From: Planctomycetota bacterium
GTDB taxonomy: Bacteria > Planctomycetota > SZUA-567 > H5-PLA8
Length of the DNA stretch: 64,000 nucleotides
Assembly (NCBI GenBank): GCA_016200135.1
Contig: JACQFI010000124.1
Span: 1-64,000, forward strand
Reading direction: 5' to 3'
A program made the translations under genes and the position numbers. This document shows, piece by piece, positions 1 to 9,404 of the stretch (positions are counted from its first letter, which is position 1; every line of letters starts with the position of its first letter). Under the pieces are notes generated by a model, which had not been told where the DNA came from, ran no database searches, and saw nothing but the letters and a program-made list of their open reading frames with translations.

Positions 1-39
1 ACCCCCCTCCCTAACCCTCCCCCACAAGGGGGGAGGGGA
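1..39. repeat. GC-rich palindromic dispersed repeat, copy 1
   Basis: A C-run/G-run palindrome: CCCTCCCCC and GGGGGGAGGG arms separated by a short ACAA-type loop. A close relative lies at 15144-15185, also between genes. The pair looks like a REP-type intergenic repeat. It ends about 36 bases before the first gene, and the true left edge may lie outside the window. Confidence 0.6.
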
Positions 40-75
40 TTGAAACCGCAAGTCCAAAGAAAAGAGGAGAATGTC

Positions 76-1185
76 ATGTCCGAGTACGCTCCGGTGCGGG
101 TGGCGGTCGTGGGCTGCGGTTCGATCGCGGAGAACGGCTACCAGCCGCGCTGTCTCGCGTATCCGAAGAAGATCGCGCTGCACGGGTACTTCGACCAGGA
201 CAAGGCGCGCGCGGAGACGCTGCGCAACAAGGCCGGCGCGGGCAAGGTGTACGCGACGGTCGAGGAGGCGCTCGCCGATCCCGAGGTCGAGGCGGTGCTC
301 AACCTCACGACGATCAACGGGCATTACCCGCTCTCGCTGCAGGCGTTGCAGGCGGGCAAGCATGTGTACTCGGAGAAGCCGGTTTCGATCACGTCCGCGC
401 AGGCCGACGAACTGATCCGCGAGGCCGAAGCGCGCAAGCTCAAGCTCGCGTGCTCGCCGTCTTCGCCGCTGGGCTACGAGCAGCAGAACGTCTGGGCGCG
501 CATCCGCGCGGGCGAGATCGGCACGCCGCACACCGTCATCGGCACGTTCGCCTGCACGCGGTTGGAAGCCTGGCACCCGAACGCGGACGTCTTCATGACC
601 GCGGGCGTGAGCGTCGTCGCCGATGCCGCGCCGTATCCGCTGACGGTGATGACGACGTTCTTCGGGCCGATCGCGCGGGTCTTCGGCTTCGCGCGCAACG
701 TCGTGCCCGAGCGCGTACTGCAGGTCGGCCCGCGCAAGGGCACGGCCTTCAAGCCCACGATCCCCGATCACGTGATGGGGCTGCTCGAGTTCGCCAACGG
801 GATGCGCGGCTTTATCTACACCGGGTGGTCGGGGCGCTCGGACGTTCCGCCGCTCGAGATCGCCGGGACCGAGGGCGGCATGGCGCTGAATCCGCACAAC
901 GACGGCAACGGCATCCGCACATGGTCGCAGTCGGGCCACGAGGTCAAGCCGCTGCCGACGCCCGAGAAATCCATGAAGAACGCGCTCGACTGGGGCAAGG
1001 GCCCGGTGGATTTCGCCGACGCCATCCGCCGCAACCGGCCGGTGCGCTGCTCGCCGTACCAGGCGCGGCACATCGTCGAGATCGCCGAGCGGTTGAACGA
1101 GTCCTCGCGGACGAACGCGTCGGTGGAGGTCCGGAGCCGTTTCGAGCCGCCGGAACCGGTGGGCGAAGTGGCGCCGTGGGAGTGA
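76..1185 (+). CDS. Gfo/Idh/MocA-family NAD(P)-dependent oxidoreductase
   Basis: The 369-residue product begins with a Rossmann nucleotide-binding segment (VAVVGCGSIAENGY), has the family EKP motif in YSEKPVSIT near residue 115, and ends with the usual alpha/beta substrate domain. Members oxidise or reduce sugars, inositols or their derivatives in the cytoplasm; the substrate cannot be read here. I chose ATG 76 over the upstream TTG at 40 and the out-of-frame ATG at 71, because an AGAGGAGA ribosome site sits about 6 bases before it and the Rossmann strand starts soon after. The gene stands alone, convergent with the FNT gene, with three bases between the stops. Confidence 0.9.
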   Translation: MSEYAPVRVAVVGCGSIAENGYQPRCLAYPKKIALHGYFDQDKARAETLRNKAGAGKVYATVEEALADPEVEAVLNLTTINGHYPLSLQALQAGKHVYSEKPVSITSAQADELIREAEARKLKLACSPSSPLGYEQQNVWARIRAGEIGTPHTVIGTFACTRLEAWHPNADVFMTAGVSVVADAAPYPLTVMTTFFGPIARVFGFARNVVPERVLQVGPRKGTAFKPTIPDHVMGLLEFANGMRGFIYTGWSGRSDVPPLEIAGTEGGMALNPHNDGNGIRTWSQSGHEVKPLPTPEKSMKNALDWGKGPVDFADAIRRNRPVRCSPYQARHIVEIAERLNESSRTNASVEVRSRFEPPEPVGEVAPWE

Positions 1186-1188
1186 GCG

Positions 1189-2145
1189 TCAACTCGCGGC
1201 GGGTTTCTTGCGCAGATAGACGAACCAATAGACGGCCCCGACCATCCCGGCGCCGCCGATGATGTTGCCGATGGTGACCGGCAGCAGATTGTTGATTAGA
1301 AACGCGGGCCAGCTTAGCGCGCTCTCGCCCGGCAGGTTGAGTTCCGGGCGGATGAAGAGCGCCAGCGGCACGAAGTACATGTTTGCGACGCTGTGCTCGA
1401 AGCCGCAGGCCACGAAGGCGGAGATGGGGAAGACGATCGCGAGGATCTTGTCGGTCGTCGTGCGCGCGCCGAAGCAGAGCCAGACCGCGAGGCAGACGAG
1501 CGCGTTGCAGAGCACGCCGCGGAAGAGCGCCTCCACGAAGGGAAGCTGGACTTTGGCCTCCGCGAGCGCCACGGCAGTTGCTCCGACGGCCGAGTTGTTC
1601 AGCTTCCACTGCCCGCTCAGGTAGACGATGCCCGCCGTGGCGAGCGCGCCCACGAAATTGCCCGCGAAGACGACAACCCAGTTGCGAACCAACGCGAAGC
1701 ACGAGACGCGCTTGCTGGCCCAGGCCAATGTGATCAGATTGTTGCCGGTGAAGAGTTCGGCGCCGGCGACGACGACAAGGATCAGCCCGAGGCTGAAGAC
1801 GAGACCCGCGAGCGCGCGCGTGGGCCCAAAACCGAGCGTGCTGCCGGTGCTCGCGACCGTGGAGAACGCCGCGCCCAGTGCGATGAAGGCGCCCGCGAGC
1901 ACGGCCAGCACGAACATCGTGGCCATATCCATTTGGGCTTTCTTGACGCCCACGTCTTCAACGCGCCCGGCAATCTCGGCTGGCATGTAGCCGTCCATCC
2001 TGAGTTCGGTTCGTGGGGCGGGTGGCGCGCGCACGCCGTCGAACGGCTGGGCCGCGGGATCGTCGATGGCCGATTGCGGCAGAGCAGGCGCATGGACGAG
2101 CGAGCCCGGCTTGGGCGAACGTTGCATGCTCGAATGATCCCTCAT
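1189..2145 (-). CDS. Formate/nitrite transporter (FNT) family channel
   Basis: This 318-residue membrane protein carries the FNT hallmarks: GAELFTGNN (the conserved TGN loop), RNWVVVFAGNFVGAL, and GFEHSVANM with the central-pore histidine. Family members are pentameric channels for formate, nitrite or hydrosulfide; the substrate is not decidable here. About 60 non-conserved residues precede the first membrane segment, longer than in FocA, so initiation could be at a downstream Met. I start at 2145 because this ATG overlaps the ppsA stop as ATGA, the classical translational-coupling arrangement. Pairing with PEP synthase suggests a role in pyruvate/formate metabolism; this is inference. Confidence 0.88.
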   Translation of the reverse strand: MRDHSSMQRSPKPGSLVHAPALPQSAIDDPAAQPFDGVRAPPAPRTELRMDGYMPAEIAGRVEDVGVKKAQMDMATMFVLAVLAGAFIALGAAFSTVASTGSTLGFGPTRALAGLVFSLGLILVVVAGAELFTGNNLITLAWASKRVSCFALVRNWVVVFAGNFVGALATAGIVYLSGQWKLNNSAVGATAVALAEAKVQLPFVEALFRGVLCNALVCLAVWLCFGARTTTDKILAIVFPISAFVACGFEHSVANMYFVPLALFIRPELNLPGESALSWPAFLINNLLPVTIGNIIGGAGMVGAVYWFVYLRKKPAAS

Positions 2146-4547
2146 GTCAATTTGCGCGGATGTGCGGTCTGCTCGGCCAGGGCAATGCGCCCAACGGCCT
2201 GGACCACGCTGTCGGGGTTGAGCGAGATCGAGTCGATGCCGCATTCGACCAGGAACGCGGCGAACTCGGGGTAATCGCTCGGCGCCTGCCCGCAGATGCC
2301 GACCTTGCGGCCCGCGCGGTGCGCCTTCTCGATGACCTCGCGGATCATGCGCTTCACGGCCTCGTTGCGTTCGTCGAAGAGATACGCGAGGTCGGCCGAG
2401 TCGCGGTCGACGCCGAGGACGAGCTGCGTGAGGTCGTTGCTGCCGATGGAGAAGCCGTCGAAGCGCTGCGCGAACTCTTCGGCCAGGATCACGTTTGCGG
2501 GGATCTCGCACATCACGTACACGTCCAGGCCGTTCACGCCGCGCTGTAAGCCGTTCGCGGAAATCTCGGCGAGCACGCGGTCGGCCTCGTCGATGGTGCG
2601 GCAGAAGGGGATCATCACTTTCACGTTGGTGAAACCCATCTCGTCGCGCACTTTCTTGAGCGCGCGGCATTCGAGCGCGAAGCCTTCGCGGTAACGCGGG
2701 CTGTAGTAGCGCGAGGCGCCGCGGAAGCCGAGCATCGGGTTCTCTTCTTGGGGCTCGAAGGCCGCGCCGCCGATGAGGTTCGCGTACTCGTTGGTCTTGA
2801 AGTCGCTCATGCGGACGATGGCCGGATGCGGATGCTGCGCGGCGGCGATCTTGGCGATGCCGCGGGCGAGCAGATCGACGAAGTAATCGGCCATCACCGC
2901 GTAGCCGCGCGTGTACTCGAGGATCTCGCGGCGCGCTTTCTCGGCGGCGACCTTTTCAAAATGGAGCAGCGCCATGGGGTGAATCTTGATGTGGTTGTTG
3001 ACGATGAATTCCATGCGCGCGAGGCCCACGCCCCGGGTGGGCAGGCGCCACCAGCGGAAGGCCTCCTCGGGCGAGCCCATGTTGAGCATGATCTGCGTGC
3101 GCGTCGGCGGGAGCGTCTTGAGATCCACTTCCACGGCGTCGAAGGGCAGCAGGCCGGCGTAGATGCGGCCCTTGTCGCCTTCGGCGCAGGAGAGCGTGAC
3201 CTCCTGGCCCGAACGGAGCTCGTGCGTGGCGTGGCTCGTGCCGACGATGGCCGGGATGCCAAGTTCGCGGCTGACGATGGCCGCGTGGCAGGTGCGCCCG
3301 CCGAAATCGGTGACGATGCCCGCGACCTTCTTCATGATCGGCACCCAGTCGGGATCGGTCATCTCAGTGACGAGGATCGAACCGGGTTCGACTTTGCCGA
3401 TGTCGTCCACGCTGAGGATGCGGCAGACCTTGCCCGCGACGATGCTCTCGCCAACGCTGATGCCGGAGAGCAGTTCCCGGCCTTTCGCTTTAAGTTTGTA
3501 CGTCTTGAGCATGCCCACACGGTGCTGCGACTGGACGGTCTCGGGGCGCGCCTGGACGATGAAGAGTTCGCCCGTCTCGCCGTCCTTGGCCCATTCGATG
3601 TCCATCGGCTTGCCGTAGTGGCGTTCGATGGTGCAGGCCCAGCGGCTAAGGCGCAGGATCTCTTCGTCGCCCAGCACCCACGCGCGCCGTTCTTTTTCGG
3701 TCGTCTCTTCGCTGACCGTGCTGTGCGTGCCGCCGGTGGCGTAGACGAGTTTCTTCGCTTTGCCGCCGAGCTTCTTGTCCACGATGGGCTTGAGGCGCAG
3801 GTCGTTGAGCAGCGGCTTGAAGACGGTGTACTGGTCCGGCGTGACCGTGCCTTTTACGACGAACTCGCCGAGGCCCCACGCGGCGTTGATGAGCACCGCG
3901 TTAGGAAAGCCGGTCTCGGTGTCGAGCGTGAAGATCACGCCCGAACTGCCCTTGTCGGAGCGGACCATCTTCTGCACGCCGATGGAGAGCGCGATCTTCA
4001 GGTCGTCGAAACCCTTGGCCTTGCGGTAGGAGATCGCGCGGTCGGTGAAGAGCGAGGCGTAGCAGCGGCGGCAGGCGTCGAGCAGTTCGGTCTCGCCGCG
4101 CACGTTCAGGAAACTCTCCTGCTGCCCGGCGAAGCTTGCTTCGGGCAGGTCTTCGGCGGTGGCGCTGCTGCGCACGGCTACATCGATAGCGCCGCCGCCG
4201 AAGCGCTTGGCGAGCTCGCGATAGGAGGCGAAGATCTCGTTTTTTAGTTCGGCAGGAAATTCGACAGCTAAAATAGCCCGGCGAATCGCGGCGCCGGCTT
4301 GTTCCAGGGTGGCCTCGCCCTGCCGGAGACTTGTGAGATGTGCCGAGATCTTGGCACGCAAGCCTTCTGTCTCCAGCAACTTCCAATAGGCGGCCGCCGT
4401 TGTTGCAAACCCATTGGGCACCTGGATTCCGTGCGGCCGCAGCGCGCGGATGAGTTCGCCCAAAGAGGCGTTCTTGCCGCCGACAAGGCCCACATCGGTG
4501 TTGCCGATGCTTTCCAGCGGTACCACGAGTGGCGCAGTCTTGGCCAT
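2142..4547 (-). CDS. ppsA: Phosphoenolpyruvate synthase
   Basis: The 801-residue protein is close to the usual length of PEP synthase (pyruvate, water dikinase), which makes PEP, AMP and phosphate from pyruvate and ATP in gluconeogenesis. The ATP-grasp domain is N-terminal (VRSSATAEDLPEASFAGQQE). The swivelling phosphohistidine domain has GGRTCHAAIVSRELG with His421. The C-terminal barrel has CEIPANV, GSNDLTQL and the catalytic-Cys motif GICGQAPSD. A GAGGAGAG ribosome site lies about 8 bases before the ATG. The stop overlaps the start of the FNT gene by four bases, so the two form one transcription unit. Confidence 0.95.
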   Translation of the reverse strand: MAKTAPLVVPLESIGNTDVGLVGGKNASLGELIRALRPHGIQVPNGFATTAAAYWKLLETEGLRAKISAHLTSLRQGEATLEQAGAAIRRAILAVEFPAELKNEIFASYRELAKRFGGGAIDVAVRSSATAEDLPEASFAGQQESFLNVRGETELLDACRRCYASLFTDRAISYRKAKGFDDLKIALSIGVQKMVRSDKGSSGVIFTLDTETGFPNAVLINAAWGLGEFVVKGTVTPDQYTVFKPLLNDLRLKPIVDKKLGGKAKKLVYATGGTHSTVSEETTEKERRAWVLGDEEILRLSRWACTIERHYGKPMDIEWAKDGETGELFIVQARPETVQSQHRVGMLKTYKLKAKGRELLSGISVGESIVAGKVCRILSVDDIGKVEPGSILVTEMTDPDWVPIMKKVAGIVTDFGGRTCHAAIVSRELGIPAIVGTSHATHELRSGQEVTLSCAEGDKGRIYAGLLPFDAVEVDLKTLPPTRTQIMLNMGSPEEAFRWWRLPTRGVGLARMEFIVNNHIKIHPMALLHFEKVAAEKARREILEYTRGYAVMADYFVDLLARGIAKIAAAQHPHPAIVRMSDFKTNEYANLIGGAAFEPQEENPMLGFRGASRYYSPRYREGFALECRALKKVRDEMGFTNVKVMIPFCRTIDEADRVLAEISANGLQRGVNGLDVYVMCEIPANVILAEEFAQRFDGFSIGSNDLTQLVLGVDRDSADLAYLFDERNEAVKRMIREVIEKAHRAGRKVGICGQAPSDYPEFAAFLVECGIDSISLNPDSVVQAVGRIALAEQTAHPRKLT

Positions 4548-4635
4548 CGCAAGCTCTCCTCAAGTACGGACATTCAAAGAATTTAAGGCTACATTTATCC
4601 TTTTATCAGGCGTCCGCCTATAGCCGTGCATGAGG

Positions 4636-4656
4636 GTCATAAGCAATTCCTATGAC
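4636..4656. promoter_or_regulatory. Short dyad in the ppsA/AAA+ divergent gap
   Basis: GTCATA and TATGAC form a perfect 6-base dyad with a 9-base spacer, inside the 275-base gap between the divergent ppsA and AAA+ genes. The position suits an operator. Nothing else in the gap is recognisable beyond the two ribosome sites. Confidence 0.2.
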
Positions 4657-4822
4657 AACCGAGCGCAAAAGAGTCATTGGAAAGGCGTGAAAGAGCCGGC
4701 GAAAGACCGTGTTTGAGGAGGCAGGTAAGGGGCGCGTGCGCTTGACCGAGGGTTGCGCCTTGGCATCCTCTGACTAACCGCCGGTTTTCGGGTCGCGCGC
4801 CGCCTCTGGGAGGACCTCACGC

Positions 4823-6433
4823 ATGGCCGCAGCACTCCCGCCCCGCGATCCGCGCCAGCTCAGCAGCTTTCCCACCACGCCCAAGGCCGTCGCCGCGGCG
4901 AAGCACGAGTTCGACGTCGCGGATCTGTACGCAGGGCCGGCGCAAACCGATGCGCAAGCCGCCGCGAGCGCCGGCGCGCTCCCGCTCGACGAGAAGCTGC
5001 GGCAGGCGTACTTCTGGATCGTGAACCACGCGATCATCTCGCCGTACTACGACATGGAATTCAACGAGGCGAACAAGGCCGTGCGGAGTTTCAAGTTCGG
5101 CGGCGTGGGCACCGAGGTCCAGCTTCCCAGCGATATGTCGTACTCCTCGTTCGTGCTGCTGCCGCTGCTGAACTTCGCGGCGCGCAAGCGCGCGCTCTTT
5201 ATCGGCGGCCCCGGGCGCGGCAAGACGGCCAGCGCGATCCTGCTCGGCCTCATTGCGGGTTACAGCCTGCACGATATCCGGCGCGCGGTGCAGCACGGGC
5301 AGCCGCAGATGACCATCGCGGACCTGCTCGGCAATCCGTTGCCGAAGGCCCTGGTGCAGGCCGACGAGATGGAAGACATCAAGATCGCGTGGCGCAAATG
5401 GATCGGGATGCGCGTGAAGATCGTGGACGAGTACAACCGCATCCCGACGCGCACGCAGTCGGCGCTGCTGACGCTGATGGGCGACGGGTACGCGGAGATT
5501 CTGGGGCAGACGATCGAGAGCCCCGAGAGCGCGTGGTTCCTTACGGCCAACGACGACATGGGCGGCGGCACGTACCAGGTGATCGAGGCGCTCAAGGACC
5601 GCATCGACATCGTGATCAAGGCGCTGAACTTCAATCCGCGTTTTCTGGGCGACCTGCTGGTGCGCGTCGAAGAGCGCGTGAAGCCCGAGGCGATCGTGCC
5701 GCCGGAGATCATCTTCACGCCGGGCGAACTCGACCAGGCCTACCAGCAGATTCTGAAGGTGCCGATCGCGCGCGAGATCCGGCGGCGCATCGAGTTCTTC
5801 GCCGCGCAGTTCGATTTCTGCGACCTGGCCGCGCAGGACCTCGAGTACAAATCGAAGGACACGATCCGGCTCGCGGGCAAGACGCTCTCGTCCGTCTGCG
5901 CCAACGACTGCGGACGCGACAAGGTCAAATGCCTGTGCAGCCAGACGGAGAACGGCCTGAGCGTGCGCGCGCTGCTGACCATCCTCACGTTCTCGAAGAC
6001 GCTGGCGTGGTTTCGCGGTTCGCCGGAGGTAACGTTGCAGGACCTGCGGCAGGTGATCCCCTGGATTCTGCACGAGAAGCTCGTGCCGAACCCGACCTCG
6101 CCCTTCTTCGACCAGGCCCAGAACGGGATCTACCGCATCGACCGGATCGCGTGGATACGCAAGGCGTTCGACGCGGCTTGCGACGAGTTCGTGCGGCTGG
6201 ACCTCGACCGCAACGACCCGGTGCGGGACATGGACGAGATCTTCGACCGCGGGCTCGAGGGCGTGCCCGAGAAGGATGTCCGCAAGCAGCTCAACGCGAT
6301 CGAGACGCAGCTTGCGAACTTGGCCAAGAACACCAAGCTCTACGCGCACGTCCAATCCGACGTGGTGAAACTCAAGTACTACCATCAGCGCTACAACAAC
6401 TACCTGCGGTGGCTGACGTGGCAGAAGAAATAG
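4823..6433 (+). CDS. MoxR-like AAA+ ATPase with cysteine cluster
   Basis: 536 residues. Walker A is GGPGRGKT (residues 128-135), Walker B is VKIVDEYN (198-205) and sensor 1 is FLTANDD (239-245), the pattern of MoxR/RavA-type AAA+ ATPases. Unusually, the lid region holds four cysteines, C359, C363, C370 and C372 (spacing C-x3-C-x6-C-x-C), with another at 333, suggesting a bound metal or Fe-S cluster. A GGGAGGA ribosome site precedes ATG 4823 by about 8 bases. MoxR ATPases usually work with VWA-domain proteins in assembling or activating targets, and such a protein is encoded two genes downstream. Function beyond that is inferred. Confidence 0.85.
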   Translation: MAAALPPRDPRQLSSFPTTPKAVAAAKHEFDVADLYAGPAQTDAQAAASAGALPLDEKLRQAYFWIVNHAIISPYYDMEFNEANKAVRSFKFGGVGTEVQLPSDMSYSSFVLLPLLNFAARKRALFIGGPGRGKTASAILLGLIAGYSLHDIRRAVQHGQPQMTIADLLGNPLPKALVQADEMEDIKIAWRKWIGMRVKIVDEYNRIPTRTQSALLTLMGDGYAEILGQTIESPESAWFLTANDDMGGGTYQVIEALKDRIDIVIKALNFNPRFLGDLLVRVEERVKPEAIVPPEIIFTPGELDQAYQQILKVPIAREIRRRIEFFAAQFDFCDLAAQDLEYKSKDTIRLAGKTLSSVCANDCGRDKVKCLCSQTENGLSVRALLTILTFSKTLAWFRGSPEVTLQDLRQVIPWILHEKLVPNPTSPFFDQAQNGIYRIDRIAWIRKAFDAACDEFVRLDLDRNDPVRDMDEIFDRGLEGVPEKDVRKQLNAIETQLANLAKNTKLYAHVQSDVVKLKYYHQRYNNYLRWLTWQKK

Positions 6434-7578
6434 TGGGAGAAGCGCGCGCTTGGCTGAACGCGCGCCGGGACGAACTGAACGCGCGCTTCCGCCTCGCGCA
6501 GCGCCGCTACCCGCGCCTCGACGGCGCGCTTGTGCTGCGGCACCTCTCCGAGATCCTCCCGCCGCTTGCGGGCAAAGGCGATGCGGGCGCGGGCGAGCTG
6601 CTTTTCGCTGCGTACGAGCTGATCCTGCTCCAAGCGGGCCGCGGGTTGCTGGGAGAACCGAAGAAGCTGTCCGCCGGAAGCGAGACGTTCGCCGGCGTGC
6701 TCCTGCGTGAAACCTTTCCGAAAATACGTTCGCTGCTGCTGAAGAGACCGCGCGCGCTGATGGGCGCGCTCTCGAACGCCGCGGAGAACCTGGGCGAACG
6801 CGGCGTGGCGTTCGCGCGGGCGCTCGGCGCGTTCGGCGGGGACCTTGAGGATGCGGACCAACTGCTCGACGCGGGCGTGGTGCTGGCGTGGCGGATGGGC
6901 GAGCCGCGCCTGCGGAGCGAGGCGTTCATCGCCGGGGCCAAGCTGCCGCCGCGCGCGGCGCTGCGGGCGCTGGGGCTTTCCGGTTGGCCCGAGCGCGCCG
7001 CGGAACTGGCCTTCAGTGCTCTGCAGGCGGACGCCTGGCGCACGCCGGAGGCGCTCTTCACGCCCGCCACGCTGAACGGCCTGGCGAAGCGGAGCGCCGC
7101 AGAGTTCGGGTCGTTACGGAAGAAACTCGTCGAAGCACCGCCGGAGCAGCCCGCGGCCTGGCGCGAGAACGCGGCGCTGGGGAACTTCTCCGGCTTTGGA
7201 GGCGCGTTCGACGAGCCGCCGTTGCTGCTAGGCGACGGCCGGCTGGGCAACCGGCACCGGCTCTGGGTGCTCTCGACGGAGGGCGTCTACCGGATCGAGG
7301 CCGATGTCTTCGGCTGGGTGTGCGTGCCCGATCCCCACGTGGACCTGCCGGTGCAGGAGGTCAAGCCGCGACAGTCCAAACTGAGCGCGCTGCTGAAAGG
7401 AAAGATCGATTCTCCGCAACTGTATCCTGACGGAAGGCTGGAGTCCGTGGCGTACGGGGTGGACTTGCCCCAGGCCGCCGGAGCGGCCACGTTCGCCTGC
7501 GGTCCGGGCCTTCTGGCGTTCACGCACCCGGAGAGTTTCCGCGTGCGGGTGCTGACGCCCGAGAGGACGCCCTTGTGA
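6418..7578 (+). CDS. Unknown protein of the AAA+/VWA cassette
   Basis: A 386-residue soluble protein of no family I recognise. The N-terminal two thirds are alpha-helical, Ala/Arg/Leu-rich; the last 150 residues look beta-rich (RLWVLSTEGVYRIEADVFG). The start is uncertain: GTG 6418 lies inside the AAA+ gene, while GTG 6433 overlaps its stop codon by one base; I use the first in-frame option. The gene overlaps the VWA gene by four bases, so expression of all three is probably coupled. By analogy with other MoxR cassettes it could be an adaptor or the substrate of the ATPase; that is inference only. Confidence 0.75.
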   Translation: MAEEIVGEARAWLNARRDELNARFRLAQRRYPRLDGALVLRHLSEILPPLAGKGDAGAGELLFAAYELILLQAGRGLLGEPKKLSAGSETFAGVLLRETFPKIRSLLLKRPRALMGALSNAAENLGERGVAFARALGAFGGDLEDADQLLDAGVVLAWRMGEPRLRSEAFIAGAKLPPRAALRALGLSGWPERAAELAFSALQADAWRTPEALFTPATLNGLAKRSAAEFGSLRKKLVEAPPEQPAAWRENAALGNFSGFGGAFDEPPLLLGDGRLGNRHRLWVLSTEGVYRIEADVFGWVCVPDPHVDLPVQEVKPRQSKLSALLKGKIDSPQLYPDGRLESVAYGVDLPQAAGAATFACGPGLLAFTHPESFRVRVLTPERTPL

Positions 7579-9404
7579 CGACCGCCGCCGCGCCGCTGCC
7601 GTTGCAGGACCGCTGGCTGCAAGCCTGGCCGGTGGCGCTCGAACGCTGGTCGCGCTACACGCAAATCCGGGACCCGCTCTTCTTCGCGACCGACAAGGCT
7701 GCCCGACCGTACGGGATGTCGGGCGAGATCGCGGCGATCCGGCTCATCGACCAGCTCGTGATGGTCAACCTGAACCAGGTGCAGGGCCGCAAGCTGACGG
7801 AGTACGCGCTCGCGATTCTGGCCCACGAAATCGGCCACCACATCTACGTGCCGGGAAACCTCACCGACCACGCGCGCATGCTCGCGGCGATGAAGCGCGT
7901 CCTGTTCGATCTGCACCCGGATACGCCGCACCTCGTCGCGAACTTTTACGGCGACCTGATGATCAACGACCGCCTGCAGCGCCGCGCGGACGTGGACATC
8001 TGTGCCGTGTACAAGCGCTTCAAGGAACTTGCTCCCCCAAGCGGCGCCAGCCAGGTCTGGATGGTCTACACGCGCGCCTACGAGCACCTCTGGCGCCTTA
8101 CGCCGGGGACGCTCGCGCCGGACGGCGTCACCGGCGAGATGAACGCGGACGCGCTGCTGATTTCGCGGCTGATCCGCCACTACGCGGGCGAATGGCTGCG
8201 CGGCGCGCGGCGCTTTGCGGCGATCCTCTATCCGTATCTGAAGGAGGACGAGCAGGCGCGGAGGACGCAGACGTTCAGACAGTTGGGCCTCGACGACACC
8301 AAGGGCGCGGGGCGCGCGACCGGCAAAGGCGACGACGCGGACGCGGTGCCGGACGGCCTTACCGAGATCGATCCGTCGGAACTCGGCGATGTGGACGATT
8401 TCGAGGACGCGCTCGCGGATGAGTTTGTGGAAGGCGAGGGCGCAGAGGAAGGCTCGGGCAAAGACCGAAAAGGCCGCGCCCGGCGCCAGGGCGCGGGAAA
8501 ACAGCTCAACACGGAGCCGCAAAAAGAAGGGCGCGGCCGCAAGGGCAACTGCCGCGAACCGTTCGACTATGGGGAGCTGCTCAAGTCGCTCGGTTTGGAT
8601 CTATCGCAACATGAGATCACGACGCGCTACTACCGCGAGCGCGCGCTGCCGAACTTGATTCCGTTTCCTTCGCGCAAAGCTCCGCAGGCGAAGGAGCCGC
8701 TCGCGGAAGGCTACGAGACGTGGGATGCGGGCGAAGCGATCGAGACGCTGGACGTCTTCGGCACGCTCGTGCAGTCGCCGGTGCTGGTGCCGGGCATCAC
8801 CACGGTTCAGCGCGTGTACGGCGAGACGCCCGGCAGCGATCCGGCGAAGACGCCCATCGATCTGGATATCTACATAGATAGTTCGGGCAGCATGCCGAAC
8901 CCGGCGATCAACATCAGCTACCTGGCGCTGGCCGGCGCGATCCTGGGCCTGAGCGCGCTGCGCATGGGCGCGAAGGTGCAGGCGACGCTATGGTCGGGCG
9001 CGGGACAGTTCGAGACCACCGGCGGGTTCATCCGCGACGAGAAACGCATTTTGGGCACGCTCACCGGCAGCATCAACGGCGGCACGGCTTTTCCGCTGAA
9101 CGTGCTGCGCGAGACGTACCGCAATCGCAAGCCCACCGACTCGCCCGCGCATATTGTGGTGATCTCCGACGACGGGGTAGACACCATGTTTGCGAAAGAC
9201 GACAAAGGAAATCAAGGCGAGGAGATCATCCAACTCGCGTTGGAAAAAGGCCGGGCCGGCATGACTCTGGCGTTGAACCTCTGGAATCCCAAGTGGGCCG
9301 CGGGCGAACGGTTCAAGAAGCTCGGCGTGCGCGTGCACCGGTGTTCGACGATGGAAGAGCTGGTGGAGTTCGCGCGGGCGTTTGTGCGGGAGAACTACGA
9401 GTAA
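7575..9404 (+). CDS. Metallopeptidase-like plus VWA domain protein
   Basis: 609 residues in three parts. Residues about 60-140 hold a zincin-like site, HEIGHH (84-89), followed by NFYGDLMINDRL, similar to the conserved segment after the HExxH motif in VWA/CobT-like proteins. Residues about 250-330 are a highly acidic then basic linker. The C-terminal VWA domain has a MIDAS motif, D435-S-S-G-S439, the Thr-bearing GGTAF loop and VVISDDG. This architecture resembles the DUF2201-type putative metallopeptidase/VWA proteins found with MoxR ATPases. GTG 7575 overlaps the preceding stop (GTGA). Probable partner of the AAA+ ATPase at 4823; whether it is proteolytic is unknown. Confidence 0.85.
   Translation: MTTAAAPLPLQDRWLQAWPVALERWSRYTQIRDPLFFATDKAARPYGMSGEIAAIRLIDQLVMVNLNQVQGRKLTEYALAILAHEIGHHIYVPGNLTDHARMLAAMKRVLFDLHPDTPHLVANFYGDLMINDRLQRRADVDICAVYKRFKELAPPSGASQVWMVYTRAYEHLWRLTPGTLAPDGVTGEMNADALLISRLIRHYAGEWLRGARRFAAILYPYLKEDEQARRTQTFRQLGLDDTKGAGRATGKGDDADAVPDGLTEIDPSELGDVDDFEDALADEFVEGEGAEEGSGKDRKGRARRQGAGKQLNTEPQKEGRGRKGNCREPFDYGELLKSLGLDLSQHEITTRYYRERALPNLIPFPSRKAPQAKEPLAEGYETWDAGEAIETLDVFGTLVQSPVLVPGITTVQRVYGETPGSDPAKTPIDLDIYIDSSGSMPNPAINISYLALAGAILGLSALRMGAKVQATLWSGAGQFETTGGFIRDEKRILGTLTGSINGGTAFPLNVLRETYRNRKPTDSPAHIVVISDDGVDTMFAKDDKGNQGEEIIQLALEKGRAGMTLALNLWNPKWAAGERFKKLGVRVHRCSTMEELVEFARAFVRENYE

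Noticed and set aside
2748..4247. Plus-strand 499-codon open frame
   Set aside because: Antisense to ppsA, which has all catalytic motifs.
4817..6385. Minus-strand 522-codon open frame
   Set aside because: Antisense to the AAA+ gene with its clear Walker motifs; a shadow of GC-rich codons.
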